From contig NZ_BCTF01000009.1 of the NCBI RefSeq assembly GCF_001571145.1, positions 96,341-160,340 on the forward strand: DNA of 64,000 bases. The letters run 5' to 3'. A program made the position numbers and the translations under genes. Shown piece by piece: positions 41,828-50,840 of this stretch; the first letter of the stretch is position 1; each line of letters begins with the position of its first letter. Source of the DNA: Hydrogenophaga flava NBRC 102514 (GTDB lineage: Bacteria; Pseudomonadota; Gammaproteobacteria; Burkholderiales; Burkholderiaceae_C). The notes below the pieces were generated by a model that saw nothing but the letters and a program-made list of their open reading frames with translations, was not told the origin of the DNA and ran no database searches.

Positions 41828-42748
41828 TCAGAAGGTGTGCTTCAGGCCAAAGCCGTAGCGGGTGTCGGGACCGGTGTTCTTCGTGTCCAGGAAACCGCCG
41901 TAAACGGTGGTGCGCTTGGACAGCGAGTAAGCAACGCCCAGACCCAGGCCGGACAGGCGCTCAGCACCGTCGGTCTTGGAGGAGGCATAACCAGCGGACA
42001 GCACCAGGTTGGCACCCAGCGGCACGTCGGCACCGAAGGACAGGTCGGTGGTCTTGACGCTACCGGCCTTCACGTTGCCGTAGCCAGCCAGCAGCTTGGC
42101 GGCGCCCAGATCATACGAACCGTTCAGGCGGGTGAACTTGGTGTCGCCAGTGGCGGTCTTGTCCACTTGGTAAGCGACGCCAGCGTAGACCGGGCCACCT
42201 TCGTACTTGACGTGGAAAGCGTTGGACTGGTTGCCCGAACCTTCCTTCAGGTTGGTGCTGAAAGCACCGCTGACACCGCCCATAGCAGGCGAAGCGTAGT
42301 AGATGCCGTTGGACGGGTTGGCTGCGTAGCCGGTGCTGGCCCAGACCGAGTTGTTCGGCGACAGAACAGAGTCGAACACCGGGTTGGTGGCGCCAGAGAT
42401 GTCGTCATAGGCGGTCCAGATGCGACCCAGCTTGAACTCACCGAAGCCACCGGACAGGCCAACATAGGCTTGGCGGTTGAACGAAGAGCCTTCTTCGCCT
42501 TGCTTGCCGGTGTCAATCTTGAAACCGTGCTCCAGCAGGAAGTTGGCCTTCAGGCCACCACCCAGGTCTTCCGTGCCCTTGAAGCCCAGACGGCTACCGC
42601 TCACACCACCCGAGGTCAGAGCAGCGGACACGCCCTTGTCCTTGTGCAGCACAGCGTCGGCAACGCCGTAGACGCTGACGGAGGATTGGGCTTGGGCCAC
42701 GCCGGCCACCGAACCCAGAACGGCAAGAGCAATCAGAGATTTCTTCAT
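41828..42748 (-). CDS. Gram-negative porin (OmpC-like, betaproteobacterial type), copy 1
   Basis: Outer-membrane beta-barrel channel, 306 residues, with signal peptide MKKSLIALAVLGSVAGVAQA. Typical strands include SSVSVYGVADAVLHKDKG, GSRLGFKGTEDLGGGLKANFLLEHGFKIDTG and the closing TRYGFGLKHTF with a terminal Phe. The leader contains a small hairpin GGGCT-TTGC-AGCCC (42768-42781) before AAAGGATGTTGAT. Terminated by the bidirectional hairpin. Somewhat short for the family. Confidence 0.95.
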   Translation of the reverse strand: MKKSLIALAVLGSVAGVAQAQSSVSVYGVADAVLHKDKGVSAALTSGGVSGSRLGFKGTEDLGGGLKANFLLEHGFKIDTGKQGEEGSSFNRQAYVGLSGGFGEFKLGRIWTAYDDISGATNPVFDSVLSPNNSVWASTGYAANPSNGIYYASPAMGGVSGAFSTNLKEGSGNQSNAFHVKYEGGPVYAGVAYQVDKTATGDTKFTRLNGSYDLGAAKLLAGYGNVKAGSVKTTDLSFGADVPLGANLVLSAGYASSKTDGAERLSGLGLGVAYSLSKRTTVYGGFLDTKNTGPDTRYGFGLKHTF

Positions 42749-42912
42749 ATCAACATCCTTTAATGCTGGGCTTTGCAGCCCGGTTGAGAAACTGACTCTT
42801 CATGGTAGCGCGAGCCATCTCGCACTTCGAGGGAAAACCCGTAAAAAGATAGCAAGCTGTGGGATTTTGGCGACATGCCGAAGTCACAGATACCGGAGGT
42901 CAGGCATAGGAA

Positions 42913-42946
42913 TCAAAAAGGCCTGTCTTGTTCCCAAGACAGGCCT
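42913..42946 (-). terminator. Terminator of the second porin gene
   Basis: 12-bp stem AGGCCTGTCTTG-TTCC-CAAGACAGGCCT (42919-42946). On the minus strand it is followed by a T run, placing it correctly after the porin ending at 42984. Confidence 0.9.
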
Positions 42947-42983
42947 GAATTTCTTACATCAACCGGCATCCGCCGGCGAATGA

Positions 42984-43976
42984 TCAGAAGTTGTGGTGCA
43001 GGGACACGTCGAAGCCAGACTGCTTCTTGCCGGTGACCGAGCTGACAGCCTTGCTGTCACGACCGTAGGTGGTCTCCAGAGCGGTGCGCTTGCTCAGCGG
43101 GTAGATGTAGCCCAGGCCCAGCTTCTGGTTGGTCTTCACGCCAGTGGTCTTGTTCTTGGCGGTGGCCAGACCAACTTGCACACGACCAGGACCTGCGGGA
43201 ATGGTGGCACCCAGCAGCACACCTTCGGTCTTCACACCAGCGGCGCTCTTGGTATTGCCAAGGCCGAAGGCAAGCTTCGCCACACCCAGGTCGTAGGTTG
43301 CGTAGGCGTTGGTCAGCGTGCCAGGAACACCCTTCTCGGTACCGAAACCAACGTCCAGAGGACCATTCGCGTAGCCGATGGCGATGCTGTTTTGTGCCTT
43401 GGCGGCACCTTCCTTCAGGCCTGTAGAGACAGCAACGTTCACACCGCTGAAGCTGCCGCTGTAGTGAATCACGTTGGCCGTACGGATGAAGCCAGGCAGC
43501 GTGGTGGTCTGCATACCGACACCACGCAGGGCACCAGCACCGTCGCCGCCGAAAGGATCAGGCTTGTTGTTGGCACCCAGGAAGAGAGCGCTGTAGTAGC
43601 GACCCAGACGGATTTCACCGAAACCACCTGCCAGACCCACGGTGGACATACCGTTCCACATCGTAGAACTCGACGGAGTGACCACACCGGTCGTCGGGTT
43701 GGTGGAACCGGCCACGAAAGTTGCATCAGCGCCGGTGTCGGGGCGGAAACGGTGCTCGATCTGGAACTTGGCCTTCAAACCACCGCCGAGATCCTCTTCA
43801 CCGCGGAAACCCAGGCGGCTGCCGTGGATGTCATCCAGCGCTGCTTTGTCGTTCTTGGTGCCGATGCTCGACTTCTCCAGGCTCACGTTGACCTTGCCGT
43901 AGATCGTCACGGAGGACTGGGCGAACGCAACACCAGTGGCAGCCACAGCGGCCAGAGCAATCAGGGTCTTTTTCAT
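42984..43976 (-). CDS. Gram-negative porin (OmpC-like, betaproteobacterial type), copy 2
   Basis: 330 residues with signal peptide MKKTLIALAAVAATGVAFA. Same family as the neighbouring porin, with SSVTIYGKVNVSLEK, GSRLGFRGEEDLGGGLKAKFQIEHRF and terminal SGFDVSLHHNF. The ATG at 43976 with GGAG upstream was chosen; a longer frame from 44030 adds 18 residues before the signal. The two porins share the same strand but each has its own terminator, so they are separate transcripts and may have different permeability. Confidence 0.95.
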   Translation of the reverse strand: MKKTLIALAAVAATGVAFAQSSVTIYGKVNVSLEKSSIGTKNDKAALDDIHGSRLGFRGEEDLGGGLKAKFQIEHRFRPDTGADATFVAGSTNPTTGVVTPSSSTMWNGMSTVGLAGGFGEIRLGRYYSALFLGANNKPDPFGGDGAGALRGVGMQTTTLPGFIRTANVIHYSGSFSGVNVAVSTGLKEGAAKAQNSIAIGYANGPLDVGFGTEKGVPGTLTNAYATYDLGVAKLAFGLGNTKSAAGVKTEGVLLGATIPAGPGRVQVGLATAKNKTTGVKTNQKLGLGYIYPLSKRTALETTYGRDSKAVSSVTGKKQSGFDVSLHHNF

Positions 43977-44218
43977 TGAGGGTATCTCCAAGGTTGATGA
44001 ATGGGCCGGTGGTCTGAGCCCCCGAGCCAACCTCCGTTACTGGAAGTGTCTTCATTGCACCAGAAGGACTTTGGGGGCGCAAAGCTTTCGGCCGTGTTTG
44101 TCGTTCATGGACAACAAGGAAAAGCCCTTATTCGGGCGACTACCTAGAACATTAGTAATCATCTTTATGCAGATCATCGAGCGACAATCCATTTGCCAAC
44201 TTTCATGACCGAAAACCC

Positions 44219-44857
44219 ATGGACTCTCTTCTGGTTGCTGCCGACTCGGCCTTGCGAACCCTCTTTGCACAGCCGCGCGCGACTCGGCCTTGCAACACAG
44301 TGGCTGAAACCCAGAACACTCATCTGAGTGCGAAGGACAAGGCGATATCTGGTGCGCTGATGCGCGTGAACCACGTCGGCGAGGTCTGCGCACAAGCGCT
44401 CTACACCGCTCAGGCCATGGCTGCGCGCAACAGCACCCATCCACAACGAGAACGGCTGGCGCAACAACTGGAAGCGGCCGGACGGGAAGAGACCGACCAT
44501 CTTGCCTGGACACGGGAGCGCCTGGACGAACTGGGCACCCACCCGTCCCTCCTCAACCCGCTGTGGTATGCAGGGGCGTTCGGAATCGGCCTGCTCGCCG
44601 GACGGATGGGGCCTGGCGTCAGCCTGGGGTTTGTGGTGGAAACCGAGCGCCAGGTCGAGGAGCACTTGGCCTCTCATATGGACCGGCTGCCCACCTCGGA
44701 CCTCGCCTCACGGGCTATCGTGGCTCAGATGAAGGCCGATGAAGCTAGGCATGCCCGGGAAGCACAGCATGCGGGCGCCGCGGAACTTCCTTTGCCGGTC
44801 AAACTGCTCATGAAAACGGCAGCGAAGGTGATGACCACCGTGGCCCACCGGATCTGA
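44219..44857 (+). CDS. coq7: Ubiquinone biosynthesis di-iron monooxygenase Coq7
   Basis: Hydroxylates 2-polyprenyl-3-methyl-6-methoxy-1,4-benzoquinone in ubiquinone synthesis. The di-iron ligands are visible as [37 protein letters not shown] and [13 protein letters not shown], the ferritin-like pattern. 212 residues. The N-terminal 35 residues are variable. Betaproteobacteria use Coq7 here where E. coli uses UbiF, which supports the taxonomic call. Convergent with the OsmC-type gene. Confidence 0.97.
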   Translation: MDSLLVAADSALRTLFAQPRATRPCNTVAETQNTHLSAKDKAISGALMRVNHVGEVCAQALYTAQAMAARNSTHPQRERLAQQLEAAGREETDHLAWTRERLDELGTHPSLLNPLWYAGAFGIGLLAGRMGPGVSLGFVVETERQVEEHLASHMDRLPTSDLASRAIVAQMKADEARHAREAQHAGAAELPLPVKLLMKTAAKVMTTVAHRI

Positions 44858-44876
44858 GCCGAAAAGGAGGGGCCGC

Positions 44877-45326
44877 TCAGGCCTCCAGCAAATCGAAGCT
44901 GGTGCTGATCTCTGCCGTCTTGCCCAGCATGATGCTGGCAGAGCAGTACTTTTCGTGGCTCATCGCGATGGCCCGCTCCACGGCTGCCGAGGGAATTGCC
45001 CGACCTGTCACAGTGAAATGCATGTGGATCCGAGTGAACACCTTCGGATCGGTCAGCGCGCGCTCGGACGTGAGCTTCACACTGCAGCCCCGCACGTCAT
45101 GGCGGCCGCGCTTGAGAATCAGGACCACATCGTAGGCCGTGCATCCACCCGTCCCGGCCAGCACGGTCTCCATGGGCCTGGGTGCCAGATTCGCGCCCCC
45201 GTTTTCAGGTTTGGCCGCATCCGGGGCACCGTCCATGGCCAAAAGATGGCCACTGCCCGTTTCAGCAACAAATCCCATGTGGGAGCGGGTACCGGCGGCG
45301 CCGGTCCAGGTCACGGTGCATTCCAT
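44877..45326 (-). CDS. OsmC-family protein (YhfA-like)
   Basis: 149 residues of the OsmC/Ohr fold: NLAPRPMETVLAGTGGCTAYDVVLILKRGRHDVRGC has the first conserved Cys of the family (Cys61, in GGCTAYD), and AIAMSHEKYCSASIML has the second. Members reduce organic peroxides or bind acyl compounds; the YhfA subgroup is of unknown function. The gene is divergent from ilvA with a 228-base gap. Confidence 0.88.
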   Translation of the reverse strand: MECTVTWTGAAGTRSHMGFVAETGSGHLLAMDGAPDAAKPENGGANLAPRPMETVLAGTGGCTAYDVVLILKRGRHDVRGCSVKLTSERALTDPKVFTRIHMHFTVTGRAIPSAAVERAIAMSHEKYCSASIMLGKTAEISTSFDLLEA

Positions 45327-45402
45327 AGCTGTGTCGGTTGTGAAAAATCTGACAGATCGAGAGTCAGCTCCCTAAAAGGTAGCAAAAACGCATCATGCCG
45401 TG

Positions 45403-45429
45403 TTGCGCCGCAGCATTTCTCGATACAAT
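45403..45429 (+). promoter_or_regulatory. Candidate promoter ahead of the ilvA leader
   Basis: TTGCGC (45403-45408) and TACAAT (45424-45429) are 15 bases apart. The spacing is short but the -10 is near consensus. Transcription would begin about 45436 and run into the leader described separately. Confidence 0.4.
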
Positions 45430-45435
45430 GGCGGC

Positions 45436-45514
45436 ATTGTATTGAAGGTTGTCTCCTCTGCCCTCTACGGGTGGATTCAAACCCGGACTGGTTCCACCAG
45501 TCCGGGTTTTTTTT
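45436..45514 (+). ncRNA. ilvA leader or small RNA ending in a strong terminator
   Basis: About 80 bases between the TACAAT promoter and the T run. It contains the C/U-rich stretch TCTCCTCTGCCCTCT, then CGGGT-N8-ACCCG (45468-45485), then a 12-bp terminator stem AACCCGGACTGG-TTCCA-CCAGTCCGGGTT (45480-45508) with eight T residues. The first small hairpin uses the same ACCCG as the terminator, so the two exclude each other, as in attenuation. No leader peptide rich in Ile, Leu or Val was found. Either a conditional terminator for ilvA or an independent sRNA. Confidence 0.5.
45480..45514 (+). terminator. Terminator hairpin 40 bases upstream of ilvA
   Basis: 12-bp perfect stem followed by TTTTTTTT (the T run starts at 45507). 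It stands between the candidate promoter and ilvA, so full ilvA transcription needs readthrough or a second promoter after it. Confidence 0.85.
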
Positions 45515-45554
45515 CGCGACTTCGGCTCGCTATCATCGTTGGACAGGACAAACA

Positions 45555-47159
45555 ATGACCACACGATCCAACAAGAAGAGGGCCGCGGCACCGGCGCCTC
45601 ACACCAGTGCCCCGCTCAGTCCGTCGGACTACCTCACCAGAATCCTGAATGCGCGCGTCTACGACGTCGCCGTGGAGTCTGCACTGGAACCGGCCCGCAA
45701 CCTCAGCCGCCGCCTCCACAACAAGGTGCTCCTCAAGCGCGAGGACCAGCAGCCAGTATTCAGTTTCAAGCTCAGAGGTGCCTACAACAAGATGGCGCAC
45801 CTGACCCCCGAGCAACTTCGCAAGGGGGTGATCTGCGCTTCGGCCGGCAACCACGCACAAGGCGTCGCACTGGGCGCCCACAAGCTGGGCACGCGGGCCG
45901 TGATCGTCATGCCCACCACCACGCCCCAGGTGAAGGTGGATGCTGTGCGCTCCTTTGGTGGCGAGGTGGTGCTCCACGGAGACAGCTATTCCGATGCCTA
46001 TGAACATGCAGTTCACCTTCAAAAGAAGGAAGGACTGACTTTTGTCCATCCGTTTGACGACCCGGACGTGATCGCGGGACAGGGCACGATCGCCATGGAG
46101 ATCCTGCGCCAGCTGCAAAGCCTTGGGTCAGACCATCTGGACGCGGTGTTCGTCGCCATTGGCGGGGGAGGCCTGATCTCCGGCGTGGCCAACTACATCA
46201 AGGCCGTACGCCCCGAGATCAAGGTGGTCGGCGTTCAGACGGTCGACTCGGACGCCATGCTGAAGTCCGTTCAGGCGGGAGAGCGGGTCACCCTCGGAGA
46301 CGTTGGTCTCTTCGCTGACGGCACCGCGGTCAAGCTGGTGGGGGAAGAGACCTTCCGCATCGCCAGCGGTCTGGTCGACGAGTTCGTGGTGGTGGACACC
46401 GACGCGGTCTGCGCGGCCATCAAGGATGTCTTCGTGGACACCCGCAGCATCGTCGAGCCGTCGGGCGCCATGGCCGTGGCGGCCATGAAGCAGTACGTGG
46501 CCAAGCACAAGACCAAGGGCGAGACCTACGCCGCCATCCTGTGCGGTGCCAACATGAACTTCGACCGCCTGCGTTTTGTCGCCGAACGGGCGGAAGTCGG
46601 CGAAGAGCGCGAGGCGCTGTTCGCGGTCACCATTCCCGAGGAGCGGGGCAGCTTCAAGCGTTTCCTGGAGTCGTTCGACTCACTGCCCGGAGGTCCGCGC
46701 AACATCACCGAGTTCAACTACCGCATTGGTGATGCGAAAGTGGCCCATGTGTTTGTTGGTCTCACCACGCAGGGGCCTGGCGAGTCGACCAAGATCGCCA
46801 GCAACTTCCGCAAGCAGGGGTTCGAGTCGCTGGACCTCACACACGACGACCTGGCCAAGGAACACATCCGGCACATGGTGGGCGGCCACTCGCCCCTGGC
46901 CCAGGATGAACGCCTGCTGCGCTTTGTGTTTCCAGAGCGACCCGGCGCGCTGCTGAAGTTCCTGAGCCTGATGCGTCCTGGCTGGAACATCAGTCTGTTC
47001 CACTATCGCAACCAGGGTGCCGACTATGGCCGGATCCTGGTCGGGCTGCAGGTGCCGCCCAAGGACGACAAGGCGTTTGCGAAGTTTCTGGGGACCCTGG
47101 GCTACCCCTGCGTGGAAGAAACCCACAATCCGGTGTATCGACTGTTCCTCAAAAGCTGA
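45555..47159 (+). CDS. ilvA: Threonine ammonia-lyase, biosynthetic (threonine deaminase)
   Basis: Converts threonine to 2-oxobutanoate for isoleucine synthesis. The PLP lysine lies in QPVFSFKLRGAYNKM; the phosphate-binding glycine loop is AIGGGGLISGVANYI. Two C-terminal ACT-like regulatory domains (about residues 355-430 and 450-525; ERGSFKRFLESF and ERPGALLKFLSLM) give isoleucine feedback control, marking the biosynthetic form. The ATG at 45555 with AGGA upstream gives 534 residues; in-frame sequence upstream is not homologous. Confidence 0.97.
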   Translation: MTTRSNKKRAAAPAPHTSAPLSPSDYLTRILNARVYDVAVESALEPARNLSRRLHNKVLLKREDQQPVFSFKLRGAYNKMAHLTPEQLRKGVICASAGNHAQGVALGAHKLGTRAVIVMPTTTPQVKVDAVRSFGGEVVLHGDSYSDAYEHAVHLQKKEGLTFVHPFDDPDVIAGQGTIAMEILRQLQSLGSDHLDAVFVAIGGGGLISGVANYIKAVRPEIKVVGVQTVDSDAMLKSVQAGERVTLGDVGLFADGTAVKLVGEETFRIASGLVDEFVVVDTDAVCAAIKDVFVDTRSIVEPSGAMAVAAMKQYVAKHKTKGETYAAILCGANMNFDRLRFVAERAEVGEEREALFAVTIPEERGSFKRFLESFDSLPGGPRNITEFNYRIGDAKVAHVFVGLTTQGPGESTKIASNFRKQGFESLDLTHDDLAKEHIRHMVGGHSPLAQDERLLRFVFPERPGALLKFLSLMRPGWNISLFHYRNQGADYGRILVGLQVPPKDDKAFAKFLGTLGYPCVEETHNPVYRLFLKS

Positions 47160-47167
47160 GCAAGCCC

Positions 47168-48253
47168 ATGAACCAACGGCCCGGGCCCATTCCCGACCTG
47201 TCAACGGACAGGGACGACCGGGCATTGCCGCCATGGCCCGAGGTGTCGCCGACGGCAAACACCCAACTCGACCTGATGGTGCAGAACCGCCTGAGGGGCA
47301 ACCATGGGCAGGAGCCATCTCTAGGGCGTCTTGAGGGACTGGCCATGCAGCTGGCCCGTATCCAGCACCTCTCAGGGCACGGGCTGGAGGAGCTTCGGTT
47401 CGCGTCTCCCCAGCTGGTGGTGTTTGCTTCCGACCACGGCCTCGCGGACGAGGGTGTGTCCAGATCGCCGCAGGACCTGAGCTACCAAAGTGCCTGCGAG
47501 CTGCTCGCGGGCAAGAGTCCTGTCTGCGCGCTGGCCAGGCACCATGGCTTCGATGTGACCTTGGTGGATGCCGGTGTCGCCCACCACCTTCAGCTGCCCG
47601 AGGGCACCGAGCCTGCCGCCACTCTTCTTCTGCGCAAGATCGGCTACGGCACACGCAACGCTGCAATGGCGCCAGCCATGTCGCCGGCACAGGCGCACTC
47701 CGCCATACAGGCGGGTATGGACGTGGTGCGGCACCTGCCTGGCAATGTCGTGGCGCTGGGCAGCATCGGCGTTGCGGGTGAGTCCTCGGCGGCGTTGCTG
47801 TTGTCCCGCCTCTGCGGGGTTCCGCTGTCTGATGCCTGCGGCAAGGACCAGGAAACAGACGAGGTGTTCGGGCAGCGCAAGCTGGAAAGGCTGTTCGTTG
47901 CCGCCAGCAGGCACCGCCGCGCCACCTCGGCGCAGGCGGCTCTGGCCGCCATGGGTGGCTTCGAGATTGCCATGCTGTGCGGCGCGATGATCCAGGCGGC
48001 CAGTGAGCGCCGGGTGGTGCTGGTTGATGGCTTCGTGGCCGGAACTGCTGCGCTGGTGGCCCGCGCCATGGTCCCGGCAGTGGCCGACTATCTGGTGTAC
48101 GCCCACCGCGCGGCCGAGCCTGGGCACCGACTCCTGCTGATCCACCTCCAGGCCAGTCCGCTGCTGGACATGGAGCTTCGCAGCGCAGAAGGCGTCGGAG
48201 CCCTGCTGGCCTGGCCGCTGCTGCAAGCGGCACAGCAACTGCTACAGCGCTGA
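47168..48253 (+). CDS. cobT: Nicotinate-nucleotide-dimethylbenzimidazole phosphoribosyltransferase (CobT)
   Basis: Makes alpha-ribazole phosphate for the lower ligand of cobalamin. Conserved blocks: LVVFASDHGLADEGVSRSPQDLSYQ, VTLVDAGVAHHL, IGYGTRNAAMAPAMS, DGFVAGTAALVARA and the late EGVGALLAWPLL containing the catalytic Glu. 361 residues. It begins only 8 bases after the ilvA stop, so the two are probably co-transcribed, although their pathways are unrelated and no other cob gene or cobalamin riboswitch is present in the window. Confidence 0.92.
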   Translation: MNQRPGPIPDLSTDRDDRALPPWPEVSPTANTQLDLMVQNRLRGNHGQEPSLGRLEGLAMQLARIQHLSGHGLEELRFASPQLVVFASDHGLADEGVSRSPQDLSYQSACELLAGKSPVCALARHHGFDVTLVDAGVAHHLQLPEGTEPAATLLLRKIGYGTRNAAMAPAMSPAQAHSAIQAGMDVVRHLPGNVVALGSIGVAGESSAALLLSRLCGVPLSDACGKDQETDEVFGQRKLERLFVAASRHRRATSAQAALAAMGGFEIAMLCGAMIQAASERRVVLVDGFVAGTAALVARAMVPAVADYLVYAHRAAEPGHRLLLIHLQASPLLDMELRSAEGVGALLAWPLLQAAQQLLQR

Positions 48254-48273
48254 CCCGCGGCCAAGGCCCGCAC

Positions 48274-48942
48274 TCAGCGCTCAGCCAGCCAGCGCCGGCG
48301 TCCGGCCAGCCGTACGAGATCGCGCCAGCGACCTCCCTCCGGCGCGATGCGAGGCCACAACCGAAGCAACAGCTCGGCCGTGGCCAGCGTGTCGGCAGAC
48401 GCCTGGTGCCGGGCAGGGCACCGGATACCGAAATGAGCCATCCAGTCGTCCAGCGACCGGGCCCGCACCTCTTCGTAGGTCACGGCACAGAGATCGGCCA
48501 GGTCCAGCCACGGGTTGAGCAGCCGGTGTCCAAGATGCCGCCGGCAATGCCGGTCGATCAGTGTTTCGTCGAAGGCACTGTGAAAGGCCAGCAGCGGCGC
48601 TTGGCCGATGAAGTCGACAAAGGACTGCAGCGCCGTCGCAGGATCCACGCCGTCGCGCTGGCGCTGCTCACCGATGCCATGCAGGAGGATGTTGTCGCGA
48701 TCGGACACCGCCACTTGACGCAGCACCACCTCGAAGCTGTCACCCAGCACGATCTCCGGTCGCGATGCCGGCCCAGACCCCACCCTGAGACCGATGGCCG
48801 CAATGGCCAGGAGCCGGTCATTCTTTGCGTCCAGTCCACTGGTTTCCACGTCGACGACCACCCAGCGGTCGGCGTCGGAAGAAAGCCCCGTCTCCTGGAG
48901 TCCCCACCACGACCGCACCGACGCCAGCAGGGTTGCACTCAT
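48274..48942 (-). CDS. DnaQ-like 3'-5' exonuclease (DEDDh family)
   Basis: 222 residues with the proofreading-type exonuclease motifs: Exo I VVVDVETSGLDAKNDRLLAI (Asp, Glu), Exo II LLAFHSAFDETLI (Asp), and Exo III HQASADTLATAELL (His, Asp). Resembles the epsilon-like exonucleases that lie beside DUF294 proteins in many proteobacteria. The ATG at 48942 overlaps the DUF294 gene stop (ATGA). Convergent with cobT. Confidence 0.9.
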   Translation of the reverse strand: MSATLLASVRSWWGLQETGLSSDADRWVVVDVETSGLDAKNDRLLAIAAIGLRVGSGPASRPEIVLGDSFEVVLRQVAVSDRDNILLHGIGEQRQRDGVDPATALQSFVDFIGQAPLLAFHSAFDETLIDRHCRRHLGHRLLNPWLDLADLCAVTYEEVRARSLDDWMAHFGIRCPARHQASADTLATAELLLRLWPRIAPEGGRWRDLVRLAGRRRWLAER

Positions 48943-50840
48943 CGCTGGTAGTCGAGCTGCACGCGCTGCTGAAGGCTGCGCACCACCCGCAGCGTCTCCC
49001 GCAGGATGCGGCGATCGATGTCGTTGAGTGCACCCACCGCGATGCGGTTGGGGTTGTCGCCCACCGAGGTGCCATCGAGCTGGGCACGCAGACGGAGCAT
49101 CTGCAGAAACTCGAACCCGGCCACCCAGGCCTGGTGTTCGTGGGACGGGACGCCAAGCTTCGGACCCGCGTTTTCGAACCGCTCCCGGGTCGAGGTGGCC
49201 GCGATGCCATGGGCCAGCGCATACAGCCGGGCCACATCGATCAGGATGGCCGTGCCCTGCAGCTTGAGGTCCAGCGTGTCGAGACCATCCACCGGCGTGG
49301 TGTCGATCTGGCCGCGCCAGTTCAGCGGCGGGGCCTGCACCAGGCCATTGACCGCCAGCTGGCGGACAAACCGCGGATTGGCCGACGCCCGCTGGGTCAC
49401 GACACCGCGCAGACTGGTGGCCAGACCGGCCTGCCCGGTCAGGGCGCGAAAGTCGAAGTAGATGCTGGCGTTGAGCAGGTCCTTGGGTGAGCCCTGCTCG
49501 ATCCACTGCACGAAACGCTGCTGCCACTGGGACAGCGTCAGGCAGCAATCGGGGTTGCCCGCCATGATGTTGCCCCTGCACAGCGGGTAGCCACAGGCGT
49601 CCAGGGACTGGTTGATGTCCTGTGCCATGTGCAGCAGGGCGTCCCGCTCGCAGGGATTCACGTCGTCGGCAAGGATCAGCGCATTGTCCTGGTCGGTGGC
49701 AATGGTCTGCTCACCCCGCCCCTCGGAACCCAGGGCGATCCAGCAAAAACGCTGCAGGTCAAGACCGTGTTCGGCGGCCTTCAGTGCCACCAGCCGCGCC
49801 GTCAGCAGGTCGTTGAGGTGGCTGATCAGCTGAGTCAGCTGCAGCGCCTGCACACCCTGGCCCAGCAGGTGCCGCGCAAACTCGCGGATGTCATGAGCGG
49901 CGGCCTGCAGGGCGGGAATGCCCGTCGCATGGCGGATGCGCTCGCTCACCTGGTTGAGGCTCATGCGCTGAAGGGCATAAAGGTCGCGCTCGGACACGAT
50001 GCCCACCAGCCGCCCCTGCTGCGTCACGGGCACGTGGCGAATGCCTTTGGCAGACATCAGCAGCGCCGCCTCCTGGGCGCTGCGGTCGGACTCCAGCATG
50101 TGCACCGGCCCCACCATGACCGCCGACATCGGCACATCCAGCGACACGCCGGCCAGGGCGACGCGGTCGAGCACGTCGTAGCGGGTGAGGATGCCGACGG
50201 GGCGCTGCCCTTCGTCCACCACCAGCATCGACCCGATGCGCAAGCGGTGCATGTCCTCCAGCGCCTGGCGCAACGGCGTGCCGGGCGCACAGCTGACCGG
50301 CGCGTGGCGGCACAGCCGCTCCAGCGGCGTTTCCATCGACTGCTCGGCCAGGACCCTCGATGCGTAGGCCGCCTGCAGCGCCGAGCGCGAAAGCTCCAGA
50401 AACCGCAGCACACGCCGGTTCAGGAAGTCCCCGAACACCGGACTGAGCTGCGCCAGCGCCTGCATCCGCTCGGCCGGCAGGCGCAGCACAAAGGTGTCTT
50501 CGGTCGCCAGATAGGCGGTGCTGGTGGCGCGCTGTGCGAGCACCGCGCTGATCGGGAACAGGTCACCGGCCTCGTATTCGAACGCCCCGCCAGCGACATC
50601 GGAAAGCCCCCGCTTGCCCACCACCGCGCCGCGACGGATGAAAAACAGTTCGCTGGCGGGTCCATCCTCTGGCCGGACCAGCGCCTCGCCAGGAGCGAAG
50701 TACGCCTGCCGCGTCGCCTCCACAAAGGCCCGGACATGGCCCGCATCCATTTCGTCGAAAGGGGGAAAGCGGCCCAGTTCCGCCGCCAGCTGGTCCAGCA
50801 GCGAGGCGGACGGGCTGGGGGCAGATGGTGCCGGGCTCAC
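48939..50840 (-). CDS. Cyclic-nucleotide-binding/CBS/DUF294 nucleotidyltransferase-like protein
   Basis: 633-residue predicted signal-transduction protein. In order: a cyclic nucleotide-binding fold (about 15-145), a CBS pair (about 180-300; MLVVDEGQRPVGILTRYDVLDRVAL and RHVPVTQQGRLVGIVSERDLYAL), a DUF294 nucleotidyltransferase-like domain with GSEGRGEQTIATDQDNALI (about 370-390), and a C-terminal DUF294 domain. Starts at GTG 50840, whose GTGA overlaps the gspC stop. It and the exonuclease form one operon with gspC, an uncommon partner for this pair. Confidence 0.9.
   Translation of the reverse strand: MSPAPSAPSPSASLLDQLAAELGRFPPFDEMDAGHVRAFVEATRQAYFAPGEALVRPEDGPASELFFIRRGAVVGKRGLSDVAGGAFEYEAGDLFPISAVLAQRATSTAYLATEDTFVLRLPAERMQALAQLSPVFGDFLNRRVLRFLELSRSALQAAYASRVLAEQSMETPLERLCRHAPVSCAPGTPLRQALEDMHRLRIGSMLVVDEGQRPVGILTRYDVLDRVALAGVSLDVPMSAVMVGPVHMLESDRSAQEAALLMSAKGIRHVPVTQQGRLVGIVSERDLYALQRMSLNQVSERIRHATGIPALQAAAHDIREFARHLLGQGVQALQLTQLISHLNDLLTARLVALKAAEHGLDLQRFCWIALGSEGRGEQTIATDQDNALILADDVNPCERDALLHMAQDINQSLDACGYPLCRGNIMAGNPDCCLTLSQWQQRFVQWIEQGSPKDLLNASIYFDFRALTGQAGLATSLRGVVTQRASANPRFVRQLAVNGLVQAPPLNWRGQIDTTPVDGLDTLDLKLQGTAILIDVARLYALAHGIAATSTRERFENAGPKLGVPSHEHQAWVAGFEFLQMLRLRAQLDGTSVGDNPNRIAVGALNDIDRRILRETLRVVRSLQQRVQLDYQR

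Noticed and set aside
45460..45490. T-arm-like sequence GGGTGGATTCAAACCC suggesting a tRNA remnant
   Set aside because: No acceptor, D or anticodon arms are present; it is explained by the leader and terminator hairpins.
47160..47167. Cobalamin riboswitch before cobT
   Set aside because: Only 8 bases separate ilvA and cobT, far too short for the element.
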